A DNA stretch of 64,000 bases, from the NCBI GenBank assembly GCA_030065095.1, contig JASJDP010000001.1, positions 62,001 to 126,000 of the forward strand, written 5' to 3'. Below, one piece after another: positions 1-8,689 of the stretch (position 1 is the first letter of the stretch; each line of letters begins with the position of its first letter). Origin of the DNA: Rhodobacter sp. Its GTDB lineage: Bacteria > Pseudomonadota > Alphaproteobacteria > Rhodobacterales > Rhodobacteraceae. The position numbers and the translations under genes are program-made. The notes under the pieces are model-generated. The model was not told the DNA's origin. It did not search any database and saw only the letters and a list, made by a program, of their open reading frames with translations.

Positions 1-822
1 ACGGAGACGAAGATCCCGGTGGGCCGGGTGGCAGGCGACGTGTTCGACTGGCTGCAGGACAATGGGGCGTGGTTCTTCGACGGGCTGTCGGACGCGATGG
101 AAGCTCTGATCGACGCGATCCTGTGGGTGCTGCAGTCGCCGCACCCGCTGCTGGTGACGGCGGGCTTCGTCGCCCTGACCTGGGTGCTGCAGCGGAACTG
201 GAAGATCTGCGTCTTCGTCGGCCTTGGGTTCCTGTTCATCCTCAACCAGGGCTATTGGGAAGAGACCACCGAGAGCTTGACCCTGGTCCTGTCGGCCTGC
301 GTGGTCTGCATGGCGGTAGGCGTGCCGATCGGGATCGCAGCGGCCCACAGGCCAAGGCTTTATGCGGCGATGCGGCCGGTGCTGGATCTGATGCAGACGC
401 TGCCGACCTTCGTCTATCTCATTCCGGCGATTGTGTTTTTCGGGATCGGCATGGTGCCGGGGCTGATCGCGACGGTGATCTTCGTGGTACCGGCGCCGAT
501 CCGGCTGACGCATCTGGGGGTGTCCTCGACGCCGATGGCCCTGCTGGAAGCCGCGCGGGCGTTTGGGGGAACGCCGGGACAGGTTTTGTGGAAGGTGGAA
601 CTGCCGTATGCGTTTCCGCAGATCATGGCGGGGCTGAACCAGACGATCATGCTGTCACTTTCCATGGTGGTGATCGCGGCACTGGTGGGAGCCGACGGGC
701 TGGGCGTGCCGGTGGTGCGGGCACTGAACCAGGTGAACACGGCTCTGGGCTTTGAATCGGGTTTCATCATCGTGGTGGTGGCGATCATGCTGGACCGGAT
801 GCTGCGGGTGGACCGGTCATGA
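1..822 (+). CDS. choW: Choline/glycine betaine ABC transporter permease (5' end outside window)
   Basis: Inner-membrane permease of a binding-protein-dependent quaternary-amine importer. The frame is open from base 1, so the true start lies upstream; the first possible internal start, GTG at 19, would remove residues typical of the family. 273 residues are visible. Hydrophobic helices are spread over the chain, and the BPD_transp_1 core includes the EAA-type loop (LEAARAFGGTP, bases about 544-576) that docks on the ATPase. The stop overlaps the next start as ATGA, so it is translationally coupled to the ATPase gene. The ChoV-like partner supports choline rather than proline as substrate; the binding protein (ChoX) is presumably just upstream. 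Confidence 0.9.
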   Translation, partial: TETKIPVGRVAGDVFDWLQDNGAWFFDGLSDAMEALIDAILWVLQSPHPLLVTAGFVALTWVLQRNWKICVFVGLGFLFILNQGYWEETTESLTLVLSACVVCMAVGVPIGIAAAHRPRLYAAMRPVLDLMQTLPTFVYLIPAIVFFGIGMVPGLIATVIFVVPAPIRLTHLGVSSTPMALLEAARAFGGTPGQVLWKVELPYAFPQIMAGLNQTIMLSLSMVVIAALVGADGLGVPVVRALNQVNTALGFESGFIIVVVAIMLDRMLRVDRS

Positions 823-1847
823 GCGCCGCGGTCGAATTCGACGCCGTCTCGATCGTGTTCGGTGACGAGCCGGCCGCGGCGCTGCCCCTGATGGATGCGG
901 GCCAGGAACGATCGGAGATCCAGGCGGCGACGGGCCAGGTGCTTGGCGTCCACGACTGTTCGCTGAATGTCGAGAAGGGCGAGATCCTGGTGCTGATGGG
1001 GCTGAGCGGATCGGGCAAGTCGACGCTTCTGCGGGCGGTGAACGGGCTGAACCCGGTGGTGCGGGGCGACGTGCGGGTCGAATACAAGGGCCGGATGGTC
1101 AGCGTGACCGAGGCGGATGCAAAGACGCTGCGCGAGTTGCGGCTCAACCACATCGCCATGGTGTTCCAGGCCTTCGGGCTGCTGCCCTGGCGGACGGTGC
1201 GCGAGAATGTCGGGCTGGGGCTGGAGCTGGGCGGACAGTCCAGGGCGGACCGGCGGGCCCGGGTGGACAGACAGTTGGAACTGGTGGGCCTGTCGGACTG
1301 GGCCGAGCGCAAGGTGGGCGAGCTGTCCGGCGGCATGCAGCAGCGGGTCGGATTGGCGCGCGCTTTTGCAACGGACGCGCCGGTCCTGCTGATGGACGAG
1401 CCGTTTTCCGCGCTCGATCCGTTGATCCGCACGCGGCTGCAGGACGAATTGCTGGAATTGCAGGACCGGCTGCACCGCACCATCGTCTTCGTCAGCCACG
1501 ATCTGGACGAGGCGTTCAAGATCGGCAACCGCATCGCGATCATGGAGGGCGGACGCATCGTGCAGTGCGGCACCCCGCCGGAGATCTTCACCAACCCCGT
1601 GAACGACTACGTCGCCGATTTCGTCGCGCATATGAACCCGCTGGGCGTTCTGTGCGCCCGCGACGTCATGGAGCCCGCGACGGACCGGCCGGATATCACC
1701 GTACCGCCCGAGACAACCATCCACGATGTCATGGAACGGGTCGCCGCAACCGGCAATCCGGTCGGTGTGGTCGAAGACGGCGCCCTGCTGGGTCAGATTA
1801 CCAAGGATACGGTACTGGCAAAAATCCTCGATCCGCGCGGCCGTTGA
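819..1847 (+). CDS. choV: Choline ABC transporter ATP-binding protein
   Basis: 342-residue ATPase that powers choline uptake with the permease before it. Walker A GLSGSGKST is at residues 61-69, signature LSGGMQQ at 169-175, Walker B VLLMDEP at 189-195, and the H-loop histidine near 227. A region from about residue 275 to the end looks like a CBS-type regulatory module, as in the ProV/OpuAA/ChoV family, where it may sense ionic strength. The N-terminal extension ahead of the ABC core (FGDEPAAALPLMDAGQERSE, residues 14-33) is characteristic of ChoV rather than generic ProV. ATG at 819 overlaps the permease stop. Substrate assignment is by family resemblance. Confidence 0.9.
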   Translation: MSAAVEFDAVSIVFGDEPAAALPLMDAGQERSEIQAATGQVLGVHDCSLNVEKGEILVLMGLSGSGKSTLLRAVNGLNPVVRGDVRVEYKGRMVSVTEADAKTLRELRLNHIAMVFQAFGLLPWRTVRENVGLGLELGGQSRADRRARVDRQLELVGLSDWAERKVGELSGGMQQRVGLARAFATDAPVLLMDEPFSALDPLIRTRLQDELLELQDRLHRTIVFVSHDLDEAFKIGNRIAIMEGGRIVQCGTPPEIFTNPVNDYVADFVAHMNPLGVLCARDVMEPATDRPDITVPPETTIHDVMERVAATGNPVGVVEDGALLGQITKDTVLAKILDPRGR

Positions 1848-1859
1848 CGGTCCAGAGCC

Positions 1860-2173
1860 GGATGAGGTTTGAGGGAATCCCGGTCTACCGGTTTTGGCCT
1901 GGAGCGGATGTCGCTGATTAAGCGTATAGCCGCGCCATCGCCGACCCGCGGGGAGGCGAACCAAACCTCTGAGCGGCTCGATTTATCCCGGCAAAGTCCG
2001 AACGACCTCAATGCGATGCGCACCGTCAGAAAATCGCCTCCCCTTCGGGGCGGGTCGGCGATGGCGCGGCGGCCTACGGCCTTGATTCCGCGCCTGAATG
2101 CAGATTGCGAACGTCTGATCCAGGCCGAAAACCGACCTTGCACTTTACCCAAATCTCATCGCGCTCTAAGCGG
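1860..2173. repeat. 314-bp palindromic intergenic repeat, copy A
   Basis: Non-coding element whose reverse complement recurs at 51732-52045 with the same length and high identity. The outer ends form imperfect terminal inverted repeats of about 50 bp. Inside, a 21-bp sequence at 1929-1949 is perfectly inverted at 2050-2070, so the whole unit can fold into nested hairpins. No reading frame is shared between the copies, which argues against a protein gene. The right edge runs into the 3' end of the Hint gene and contains its TAG stop (2166-2168). It behaves like a MITE- or REP-type dispersed repeat. Confidence 0.85.
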
Positions 2174-3260
2174 CCTCGACCATCCCGATACGGGCGGCCA
2201 GACGGGCGCGGATCGCTCGGGGAAGCAGCCGGGACGCCGAGATGCGCGGCAGGTCCATCTCGACAATCACCTGCCCGCCGCGGTCTTCGCCGTTGGCGAA
2301 GTTGTCCGTGCCGGCATAGTCGATGAAGCTTTCGGCAGCGACGCCCTCGGCCAGGATCAGTTCGTGGGCGTCGGTTTCAATGTGGAAATACGTGAAGCCG
2401 TTGAGCGGCATTTCAGCGACCTGATAGATCGACTGGCCGTTCACCAGGGCGCCGGCGTTGATCAGGCAGCCGTCGATGGCGATGGCGTGATCGGCCGACA
2501 GATACAGATCATTGGCGGGCAGGTTTTCCCCCAATGCGCCCGCGGTGATGCAGATCGGGTTGATTTTGGCCGGGTGGCCCAGCCGCACATCGACCGGCTG
2601 TTCGCCGAGCCACTTGACGGTCGTCTCACGCCCGTCCGCCCGAAGAAGCCGATCGCCGGGTTCGAGATCTTCGACCGCCCTTGGACCATCGGGCGTGGCG
2701 ATCCGCGTGCCCGCGCAGAAGCAACTGACCGCCGCCTTGAAGTCGTCAATCACGATTCGGCCACCGATGTTGGAGGTCGTGAACGTGATATGGCTGACAT
2801 TCACATTGCCAAGCAGCGTGAGTGCGACGCTGGTCGTGGACAGTGGCGACCCGAGCCCGGTCGTGCCGATGGGACCGATCTTTGACGTGGTGAACCCACC
2901 ACCGGTGAAATGGTAGGTCACCGTCCACCGGCCGGCGACAGAATAGAAATCCAGCTCCAGCGGGTTCGCAATCGTGCCGACGAAGAATTCCATGGTGTCT
3001 GCGAGGCCAAGCGTCACGATGTCGAGCGGCGACGAGCCGGTGGTGCCGCAGACCGTGGCCACCAGCGTACCGTCGGTGGGGGCGGCGAAACTGACCCCCG
3101 GAAAGTGCTGCAGCAGATTGTTGCCGTTGGTGTCCTGAATGCTCCAGGTGAACTGAATGCCCTGCGAGGATATTCCGAATGTCGTCGATACCACATCGAA
3201 AGCCGACAAGGTCGTCGTCCCTGTCAGAAATTCGAACTCCTGATACGGTGCGGTGCCCAT
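2166..3260 (-). CDS. Hint-domain (hedgehog/intein-like) protein with beta-rich N-terminal domain
   Basis: 364 residues. The first 175 or so are rich in Thr, Gly and Val, as in extracellular beta domains, and have no classical signal peptide. A Hint_2-type domain follows: it opens with Cys180/Cys182 (SCFCAGTRIATPDG), continues with VEDLEPGDRLL and has the ADHAIAIDG block near residue 280. Such domains are common in secreted Rhodobacteraceae proteins and are thought to self-cleave at the leading Cys; no C-terminal splicing His-Asn is evident. ATG at 3260 is chosen because AGGGGGG lies 5-12 bases upstream, in preference to an upstream GTG at 3284. The stop codon lies inside repeat copy A. Function unknown; cleavage or surface display is inferred. 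Confidence 0.8.
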   Translation of the reverse strand: MGTAPYQEFEFLTGTTTLSAFDVVSTTFGISSQGIQFTWSIQDTNGNNLLQHFPGVSFAAPTDGTLVATVCGTTGSSPLDIVTLGLADTMEFFVGTIANPLELDFYSVAGRWTVTYHFTGGGFTTSKIGPIGTTGLGSPLSTTSVALTLLGNVNVSHITFTTSNIGGRIVIDDFKAAVSCFCAGTRIATPDGPRAVEDLEPGDRLLRADGRETTVKWLGEQPVDVRLGHPAKINPICITAGALGENLPANDLYLSADHAIAIDGCLINAGALVNGQSIYQVAEMPLNGFTYFHIETDAHELILAEGVAAESFIDYAGTDNFANGEDRGGQVIVEMDLPRISASRLLPRAIRARLAARIGMVEAA

Positions 3261-3427
3261 TCTTACCCCCCTGGCAGCGGCCACCGCGCCAGATTATGCC
3301 GGGTAGAACCGCATGCAAAGCCAAAAGCGCATTCGCTGTGCATCTTTTCCGCCGCCCAGCATGACCACTGCCGAAATAATTTCAGATCGGCTTGGAATGC
3401 AGGCGGCGCGGCGATGCCTGGAAGTGC

Positions 3428-3775
3428 TCAGACCTCCCAGTCATCCTCGTGGGCGACCTGCCCGAGTGCGGTCCAACTGGCCGAGACGCGGGCCACCCGG
3501 GTGTCGCCCCAGGTCTTGAAGACGATGTCGAACCCATCGCGCGAGATGTTTTCGGCCTTGATCTCGGCGCGCTGGTTCGACCGCACGTCCATGTCCCACA
3601 TATCGATCTGGACCTGGACGGCCGGCTTGTTTCGGTATCTCTCGCTGAAATGGATCGGAACGCGTTTGCACCGCGGGCCGCTGCCCGCCCACATTTCGCC
3701 GCCGACATCGAAGTCCGAAAAGAGCAATGCGTTGCCCTGGTCTATCCCAAGTGTGCGGCTGTCGATCTTGCGCAT
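3428..3775 (-). CDS. H-type lectin domain protein
   Basis: 115-residue single-domain protein resembling the H-type lectin family (discoidin/Helix agglutinin type, PF09458). Typical features are the central block PVQ-like VPIHFSERYRNKPAVQVQI (residues about 39-57), the WDMDV segment, and the C-terminal VSASWTALG strand. These domains bind galactosamine-type sugars, usually as trimers. There is no signal peptide. AGGGATC lies just upstream of the ATG at 3775. It lies between a Hint protein and an ECF sigma pair, all on the minus strand, which suggests a surface-protein neighbourhood but not a shared transcript (208-base gap upstream). The sugar specificity cannot be read from the sequence. Confidence 0.75.
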   Translation of the reverse strand: MRKIDSRTLGIDQGNALLFSDFDVGGEMWAGSGPRCKRVPIHFSERYRNKPAVQVQIDMWDMDVRSNQRAEIKAENISRDGFDIVFKTWGDTRVARVSASWTALGQVAHEDDWEV

Positions 3776-3983
3776 ACTGATCCCTGGTCAGGCTGCGCCC
3801 CCTCCGGACAGCGATTTAACCAAACCGTGCGCAGCCGACAAACAAAATGCGGATTGACGGCGAAATGCGCCCAAGTCGCGAAATCAATTGTTCGGGATGC
3901 CTGATTAATCGGCGCGTGGTCGGGCGATTTCGCCCCGCCCTGCCGCCGCGGGCAAGAATCATATCGGGGATCTTTCACACAGG

Positions 3984-4517
3984 TCAGAGCGCGCCGTGGA
4001 TGAAGAACAGGCAATCGGTCTGCGCATGGATCGGGACGTGTTTCCCGCCGGCATGGGCCAGTTGAAAATCGCCCGGTTCGAAAACCAGGTCCCCGATGCG
4101 CAGCCGGCCTTCGAGCAGGATGCATTGTTCGTCCATTTCATGGGTATGGATCGGCAGGGTCGCGCCGCCTTGCATGCGCACGAAATAGGACAGGGTGCCC
4201 GCGGCGCGGTCGGTGTGGACGACCTTGCGTTCGATGCCGGGGCCAAGCGGCTCCCATATGCCGGCGTCACGCCGATGCGTGTGGGTTTCCGGTGCCGAGA
4301 TGGCATCGTCGACACGGTCCGAGATGCGGTCCCATAGGCCGGCGGACGGGGCTTGCGGTTCGACCGGGTCGGCGGCATCGAAACGCTCTGCCCAATGGGC
4401 CGCTAGCGCCGCGAAACCGGGATCGTCCGCCTCTTGCCGGCGGGCATCGGCCTCGTCCGCGGGGTCCAGCAGACCGAGCGTCATCAGGGCCGCGCGCAGA
4501 TGGTCATCTTCTGTCAT
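3984..4517 (-). CDS. Cupin-type anti-sigma factor (ChrR-like C-terminus)
   Basis: 177 residues, predicted to hold the adjacent ECF sigma factor inactive. The N-terminal 80 or so residues (LGLLDPADEADARRQEADDP, then GLWDRISDRV) resemble the sigma-binding region of RskA-type anti-sigmas. They lack the H-x3-C-x2-C zinc motif of classical ChrR. The C-terminal half is a cupin with metal-ligand pattern HTHEMDEQ (about residues 129-136) and a distal His in HVPIH, as in the ChrR sensory domain. ATG at 4517 overlaps the sigma stop (ATGA), the usual coupling of a sigma/anti-sigma pair. The signal sensed is unknown; ChrR itself responds to singlet oxygen. Confidence 0.82.
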   Translation of the reverse strand: MTEDDHLRAALMTLGLLDPADEADARRQEADDPGFAALAAHWAERFDAADPVEPQAPSAGLWDRISDRVDDAISAPETHTHRRDAGIWEPLGPGIERKVVHTDRAAGTLSYFVRMQGGATLPIHTHEMDEQCILLEGRLRIGDLVFEPGDFQLAHAGGKHVPIHAQTDCLFFIHGAL

Positions 4518-5035
4518 CGGTCCAGGCATACCTTGAGATCCAAAAGACCACGCCGCACCCACGATTTTACGGTCCCGAGCGGTTTTTGCAGCTTTTGGCT
4601 GAGCTCGCTGTGGGTCATTCCGAAGTAATAGACATACAGCAAAGAGATCCGGTGGTCGACCGCAAGCTGATCGAGGCACTGGCGCACGGCGATCCCAAGC
4701 GTCCGATCGCCGCCGGGCCGGGGCATCTCGCCCAATTCGGTTTCGCGCAAGAGCCAGGGGCTGGCCCGAAGGCGGTCCAAGGCCCGGCGGCGCAGGATCG
4801 TGGTGATCCATGCCTGCGCTGACCCGACCGAGGCGTCGAACCGGCCGGCGCCCGACCAGATGGACACGAACGTGTCCTGAACGGCCTCTTCCGCCATGGG
4901 CATCGAGCCGAGCATGCGCAGGGCGATGCCCATCAGGCGTCCCGCACATAGCTCGTAAAGCTGTTTGAGCGCCGCCTTGTCGCCACCGGCAATTCGGTCG
5001 AGCAGCGCCGCCTGCGGATCGGGCCTCGCCTCCAT
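4514..5035 (-). CDS. ECF (sigma-70 group 4) RNA polymerase sigma factor
   Basis: 173 residues. Sigma region 2 covers roughly residues 25-95, with the core-binding EEAVQDTFVSIW helix and the -10-recognition stretch AWITTILRRRALDRLR. Region 4 (about 115-170) has the helix-turn-helix MTHSELSQKLQKPLGTVKSWVRRG. ATG at 5035 is supported by GGGAGG 7-12 bases upstream; longer in-frame extensions look non-coding. It is co-transcribed with the cupin anti-sigma downstream and divergent from the unknown gene at 5168, separated by 132 bases that could carry a sigma-dependent promoter for either side. Confidence 0.92.
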   Translation of the reverse strand: MEARPDPQAALLDRIAGGDKAALKQLYELCAGRLMGIALRMLGSMPMAEEAVQDTFVSIWSGAGRFDASVGSAQAWITTILRRRALDRLRASPWLLRETELGEMPRPGGDRTLGIAVRQCLDQLAVDHRISLLYVYYFGMTHSELSQKLQKPLGTVKSWVRRGLLDLKVCLDR

Positions 5036-5167
5036 CAGCCGCCTCCCGTGCGACCCGGCCGCGGAAACAGAAAAATTTTGCGCCCCGATGCATCCGTTCC
5101 GCCGCTTTGGACCGATCCGGTTGGTGGGCGCACGGAAATCGCCCGGTAACCTGAGTAGGAGAACGTC

Positions 5168-6208
5168 ATGACCGCAACTATCGCACAAAACCCTGAACGG
5201 GCACAGTTCATCAACTATGTCGACCGGTTCCTGACCGCAGTGGACGCCATCCCGAGGTCGGCCGCCGGCGACGCGGCAGTGCCGCAAGCCATCAAGCAAT
5301 TTCGTTTGTCCATGCAGGCCCTGGCCGGCGACGCCGACAAGCGGACCGCCGATTTGCCGCACAAGGACGTCATCAAATCCTATTTCGCGCATCTCGATCA
5401 TGCGATGTCCGAGTTTGACTGCGCGGTGTCCGAGGCCGTGGGCGTCGCTTGCCTGGGCGACGACCCGGCACCTGTGTTCTACGATACGGTTGCGCGCAGC
5501 GCGCTGGACATCGATGCGCTGGTCGACATCGCGAAATCCGACCGGCCCGCGACGGCGATCGAACTGGTCATGCTGCAGGCCGGAGCCCCGCTTGTCTTTA
5601 CCGCACCGCGGCTGACCGAGGTGCAGTGCGAGATCGTGACGCAGCTCATCGGCCTGAAGTTCCTGCTGGTCGCGGGCGCGAAGCTTTTCCTCGAGATCGG
5701 CAAAGCCCTGGACGGGCTGCTCGGCCTTTTCCTCAGGGCGCTGGCCCAGGCCGGGCTGGATGCGCTCGAGATGATCGACAAGGGCGAGAACTTTGACGTG
5801 ACACCCAAAAAGAAGCCGGGTCCGTCATCCGCAGGCAAGACCTGTTTCGTCTCGGTTCTGCTGCCCAAGCTCGATCTGGGAGGGGCCGTGATCGACACCC
5901 TGGAATTGCAGTTCATCGTCAACGGAACGACGTTCACCGTCAGCGGCGCTCCGTCCACCGTTGCCGGACCGATGGCCATGGGTCCGTGCGGCACGGGCAA
6001 CAAGGATGTGTCCGTCAGCTTTACGGCAGTCAACAAAGACTTCCCCTCGAAAGACGAGATCGGCACAACGGATTCGCAGGTCGACAAGTCGCCCTGCCCC
6101 AACCGTGCCGGCCAAGGCCAGCTGGTCATGAAGAGCACGGTCCAGGACGACAAAGGCGTTCTCAAGACGATCACGGCGACGGTGACGGTGATCAAGTTCT
6201 GCGCGTAG
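5168..6208 (+). CDS. Hypothetical protein, helical N-terminus and Cys-containing beta-rich C-terminus
   Basis: 346 residues; family not recognised. The N-terminal 200 or so residues are helix-prone, with an apolar stretch LIGLKFLLVAGAKLFLEIG (about 165-183) that could be a hydrophobic core or membrane-interacting helix. A Lys/Pro/Ser linker (TPKKKPGPSSAGK, near 215) leads to a 120-residue beta-rich domain with four Cys (CFVSV, GPCGTG, SPCPN and the penultimate Cys). There is no signal peptide. AGGAG lies 6-10 bases before the ATG. Divergent from the ECF sigma factor, it is a candidate target of that sigma. A hairpin terminator follows at 6238. Confidence 0.7.
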   Translation: MTATIAQNPERAQFINYVDRFLTAVDAIPRSAAGDAAVPQAIKQFRLSMQALAGDADKRTADLPHKDVIKSYFAHLDHAMSEFDCAVSEAVGVACLGDDPAPVFYDTVARSALDIDALVDIAKSDRPATAIELVMLQAGAPLVFTAPRLTEVQCEIVTQLIGLKFLLVAGAKLFLEIGKALDGLLGLFLRALAQAGLDALEMIDKGENFDVTPKKKPGPSSAGKTCFVSVLLPKLDLGGAVIDTLELQFIVNGTTFTVSGAPSTVAGPMAMGPCGTGNKDVSVSFTAVNKDFPSKDEIGTTDSQVDKSPCPNRAGQGQLVMKSTVQDDKGVLKTITATVTVIKFCA

Positions 6209-6237
6209 CGTCCCCCCAAAAAAAAGAACGGCAACCG

Positions 6238-6272
6238 CGCGGCCGCCACGGCGCGGCCGCGTCCGGTTTTTT
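6238..6272 (+). terminator. Rho-independent terminator after the 5168 gene
   Basis: Nine-base perfect stem CGCGGCCGC / GCGGCCGCG (6238-6246 and 6253-6261) with a six-base loop, then TCCGG and a run of six T (6267-6272). It lies 30 bases after the stop of the upstream gene. The rest of 6273-6547 shows no gene or clear signal. Confidence 0.75.
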
Positions 6273-6547
6273 AGGCGAAAGTCGGATCCCGCGCGAAGGG
6301 TCTGACTTCAAGCCCGGTTTGAAGGCGATCAGGCGCCCCGCGGGATGCCGATCACGGACCGCATTGCACCGATGGCATCAATTTGAACGCGTGTAGACGC
6401 ATATTTGCAACGAAAGCCGGTCAATCTGGTTACCGCCACCCTGCAGATTGTCTCCGTTAGAGCGGCAAAAGTCCGATGATGCCAAGAAAATGCCGAAATC
6501 ATACGGTAAAAGCTGCATCGCTAACGCATTGAAAATGACGGTACATT

Positions 6548-7078
6548 GTGACTGTGGACCAAGCAGACGCCGACGACGCCATTCTGGCGAACGTGCTGAG
6601 TGAACTCGAGGCATTCGACCTCGCGCCGGTTGAGCAGGACAGCCAAGCTCATGGCGCGTGGTGCATGCCCGGATTCACCGGCAAATCACGGGTGGCAACG
6701 TCTTTCGGTGATCTGCCGATAGAAGCGCTCCGTCTGCGGGATACGCTTCGCACGATCTCGGGGAGTTTCTTGCCGGTCAAATTCCTCGACAAAGTTCACC
6801 TTGAGAATGAGTTTCTCAGCCAGGTGCCCGAGGCCAAACCCGTTTGGGTGCGCGCCAACGCACTAGGGAAAGGCATGCCGAACAAGGATCTGATGATCTC
6901 CAGGCACCAGCGGGTGAACCTGTCCCACACGCCGCAGAACGCAAAGACGATCGAACAGCTCTTAAGCAGACTGGCCTTGCCGGCCGCTGCTCAGGATACG
7001 GTGACATACTACCTGTTCCACTGCGGCGAGCCCGCGATGGTTCAGGTCGACGGGATCTGGTGCCTCACCGAACCATAG
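6548..7078 (+). CDS. Small divergent Hint-domain protein
   Basis: 176 residues, mostly one degenerate Hint_2-like domain. A possible leading Cys lies in WCMPGF (residues about 38-43). SRVATSFGDLPIEALRLRDTL aligns by eye with the canonical block of the neighbouring Hint protein (TRIATPDGPRAVEDLEPGDR), and NKDLMISRHQRVNLS matches its ANDLYLSADHAIAI. There is no signal peptide or large partner domain, so it is either a stand-alone Hint protein or a remnant of a longer one. The GTG start at 6548 has no strong ribosome binding site; a second GTG (6554) is possible. Role unknown. Confidence 0.6.
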   Translation: MTVDQADADDAILANVLSELEAFDLAPVEQDSQAHGAWCMPGFTGKSRVATSFGDLPIEALRLRDTLRTISGSFLPVKFLDKVHLENEFLSQVPEAKPVWVRANALGKGMPNKDLMISRHQRVNLSHTPQNAKTIEQLLSRLALPAAAQDTVTYYLFHCGEPAMVQVDGIWCLTEP

Positions 7079-7201
7079 GGCTGGGCCAGCCGAGGCGCGC
7101 TGCCCCGTTTGTCTTCCGGGTTTCCCTACCTTCGGCCTTGAATTGCCTGTGATAGGCTTGCGCGCATCATTTCGAGAGATTCGACGAGGATATCGATCAG
7201 C

Positions 7202-8689
7202 ATGGTTGGCAAGACGACACGACGCGGTCTGTTGGTGGCAAGCGGCGCAGCGGCCGGAGGTTTTGCCGGCTGGTCCTGGGCGCCGGGTCTGTCGCAGCTG
7301 AGCGGGGTCCCGGGAATCGGTGGCGAGCCGCCCTCGGACACGCTGCTGAATGACGCGAGCCAGCTATCCGCGACGCCGATCCATTCGCATGTACGGCCCA
7401 CGGCCCGCGGCGACGCGTTGATTGCCGCGTTTCGGGCCGAGTTGGAAGCCGCCCGGGCCGAGGGCCGCCCGGTCAATGTGGGCGCCGCGCGGCACTCGAT
7501 GGGTGGACAGGCCATTCCCCGCAATGGCCGCGCCGTAACCGTCGACGACGGCTGGATCGAACTTGACACCGCCGCAGGTACCTACCGCGTAAACGGCGGT
7601 GCGCGCTGGTCCGATGTCATAGACGCCCTCGATCCGCAGGGTTTCAGCCCTGCGGTCATGCAATCGAACAACGATTTCGGGGTTGCCGCGACGTTTTCGG
7701 TAAACGCCCATGGCTGGCCGGTGCCGTTCGGTCCGATGGGGGCAACCGTCCGGTCGCTGCGCATGGTGCTGGCCGACGGGACGCTGGTTGTCGCATCGCG
7801 CGACGAAAACCCGCGGCTTTTCGAGCTTGCCATGGGCGGCTACGGCCTGATCGGCCTGATCGTCGACATGGAGGTTCAGATGGTGCCGAACCTCCGCCTG
7901 ATGCCGGGATTCGAGGTCATGGCGGCGGCCGATTTTCCGGCCCGGTTCGCCGCGGCCGTGAAAGACCCGGGCATTCCCATGGCTTACGGCCGGTTGAACG
8001 TCGACCGCGCCGCGTTTTTCCAAGAGGCGCTGATGGTGACCTACGCACCGTCCGGAGATCAGAGCGATATTCCCCCTGCCGCCGGATCGGGCGTGATGTC
8101 GCATCTTGCGTCCTTTGTCTACCGCACGCAGGTGGGACGCGAGGGGATGAAACGCCGGCGCTGGTGGGTCGAGAGCAGTTTCGCACCCCGGCTGGCGGGT
8201 GAAAGCACGCGCAACTCGCTGATGAACGAGCCCGTCGTCACGCTTGCCGACGGCGATCCGAACCGTGTCGATATCCTGCACGAGTATTTCGTCCCCCTTG
8301 AGGCGTTCGACGGCTTTCTGGTCGCCTGCCGCGAGGTCATTCCGGATGCGTTCGTCGAGTTCCTGAATGTCACGCTTCGGTTCGTCGATACCGATCCGAC
8401 CAGCGTTCTGGCCCATTCGCCGACGCCGCGAATCGCCGCCGTGATGTCCTTTACCCAGGAAATGACTGCCCGGGCTGAGGCCGATCACCGGCGCATGACG
8501 CGGGCGCTCATCGACCGGATCGTGGCACTTGGCGGGACGTATTATCTGCCCTATCGACCACATGCGACCGTCGCGCAATTCACCGCCGCCTATCCTCGCG
8601 CGGCCGAGTTCGCGGCGGCCAAGCGCGAGATCGACCCGAGCCTGACCCTGCGCAACAACCTTTGGGACAGCTATCTGGAGGGCCTATGA
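7202..8689 (+). CDS. FAD-dependent oxidoreductase (FAD_binding_4, lactone-oxidase-like) with Tat-type signal
   Basis: 495 residues. It begins with a twin-arginine-like leader (KTTRRGLLVASGAAAGG, residues 4-20), suggesting export of the folded flavoprotein. The FAD-binding PCMH fold follows: RPVNVGAARHSMGGQ (89-103), where the His is a candidate flavin contact, then NDFGVAATFSVNAHG (157-171) and GPMGATVRSLRMVLADG. The family includes sugar-1,4-lactone oxidases; the substrate here is unknown. It is first in a tight four-gene set: its TGA overlaps the next ATG at 8686. The partners are membrane or membrane-anchored proteins, suggesting a cell-envelope redox function. Confidence 0.82.
   Translation: MVGKTTRRGLLVASGAAAGGFAGWSWAPGLSQLSGVPGIGGEPPSDTLLNDASQLSATPIHSHVRPTARGDALIAAFRAELEAARAEGRPVNVGAARHSMGGQAIPRNGRAVTVDDGWIELDTAAGTYRVNGGARWSDVIDALDPQGFSPAVMQSNNDFGVAATFSVNAHGWPVPFGPMGATVRSLRMVLADGTLVVASRDENPRLFELAMGGYGLIGLIVDMEVQMVPNLRLMPGFEVMAAADFPARFAAAVKDPGIPMAYGRLNVDRAAFFQEALMVTYAPSGDQSDIPPAAGSGVMSHLASFVYRTQVGREGMKRRRWWVESSFAPRLAGESTRNSLMNEPVVTLADGDPNRVDILHEYFVPLEAFDGFLVACREVIPDAFVEFLNVTLRFVDTDPTSVLAHSPTPRIAAVMSFTQEMTARAEADHRRMTRALIDRIVALGGTYYLPYRPHATVAQFTAAYPRAAEFAAAKREIDPSLTLRNNLWDSYLEGL

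Noticed and set aside
414-1964. 516-residue minus-strand frame
   Set aside because: Shadow of the choline transporter genes, which have complete motifs on the plus strand.
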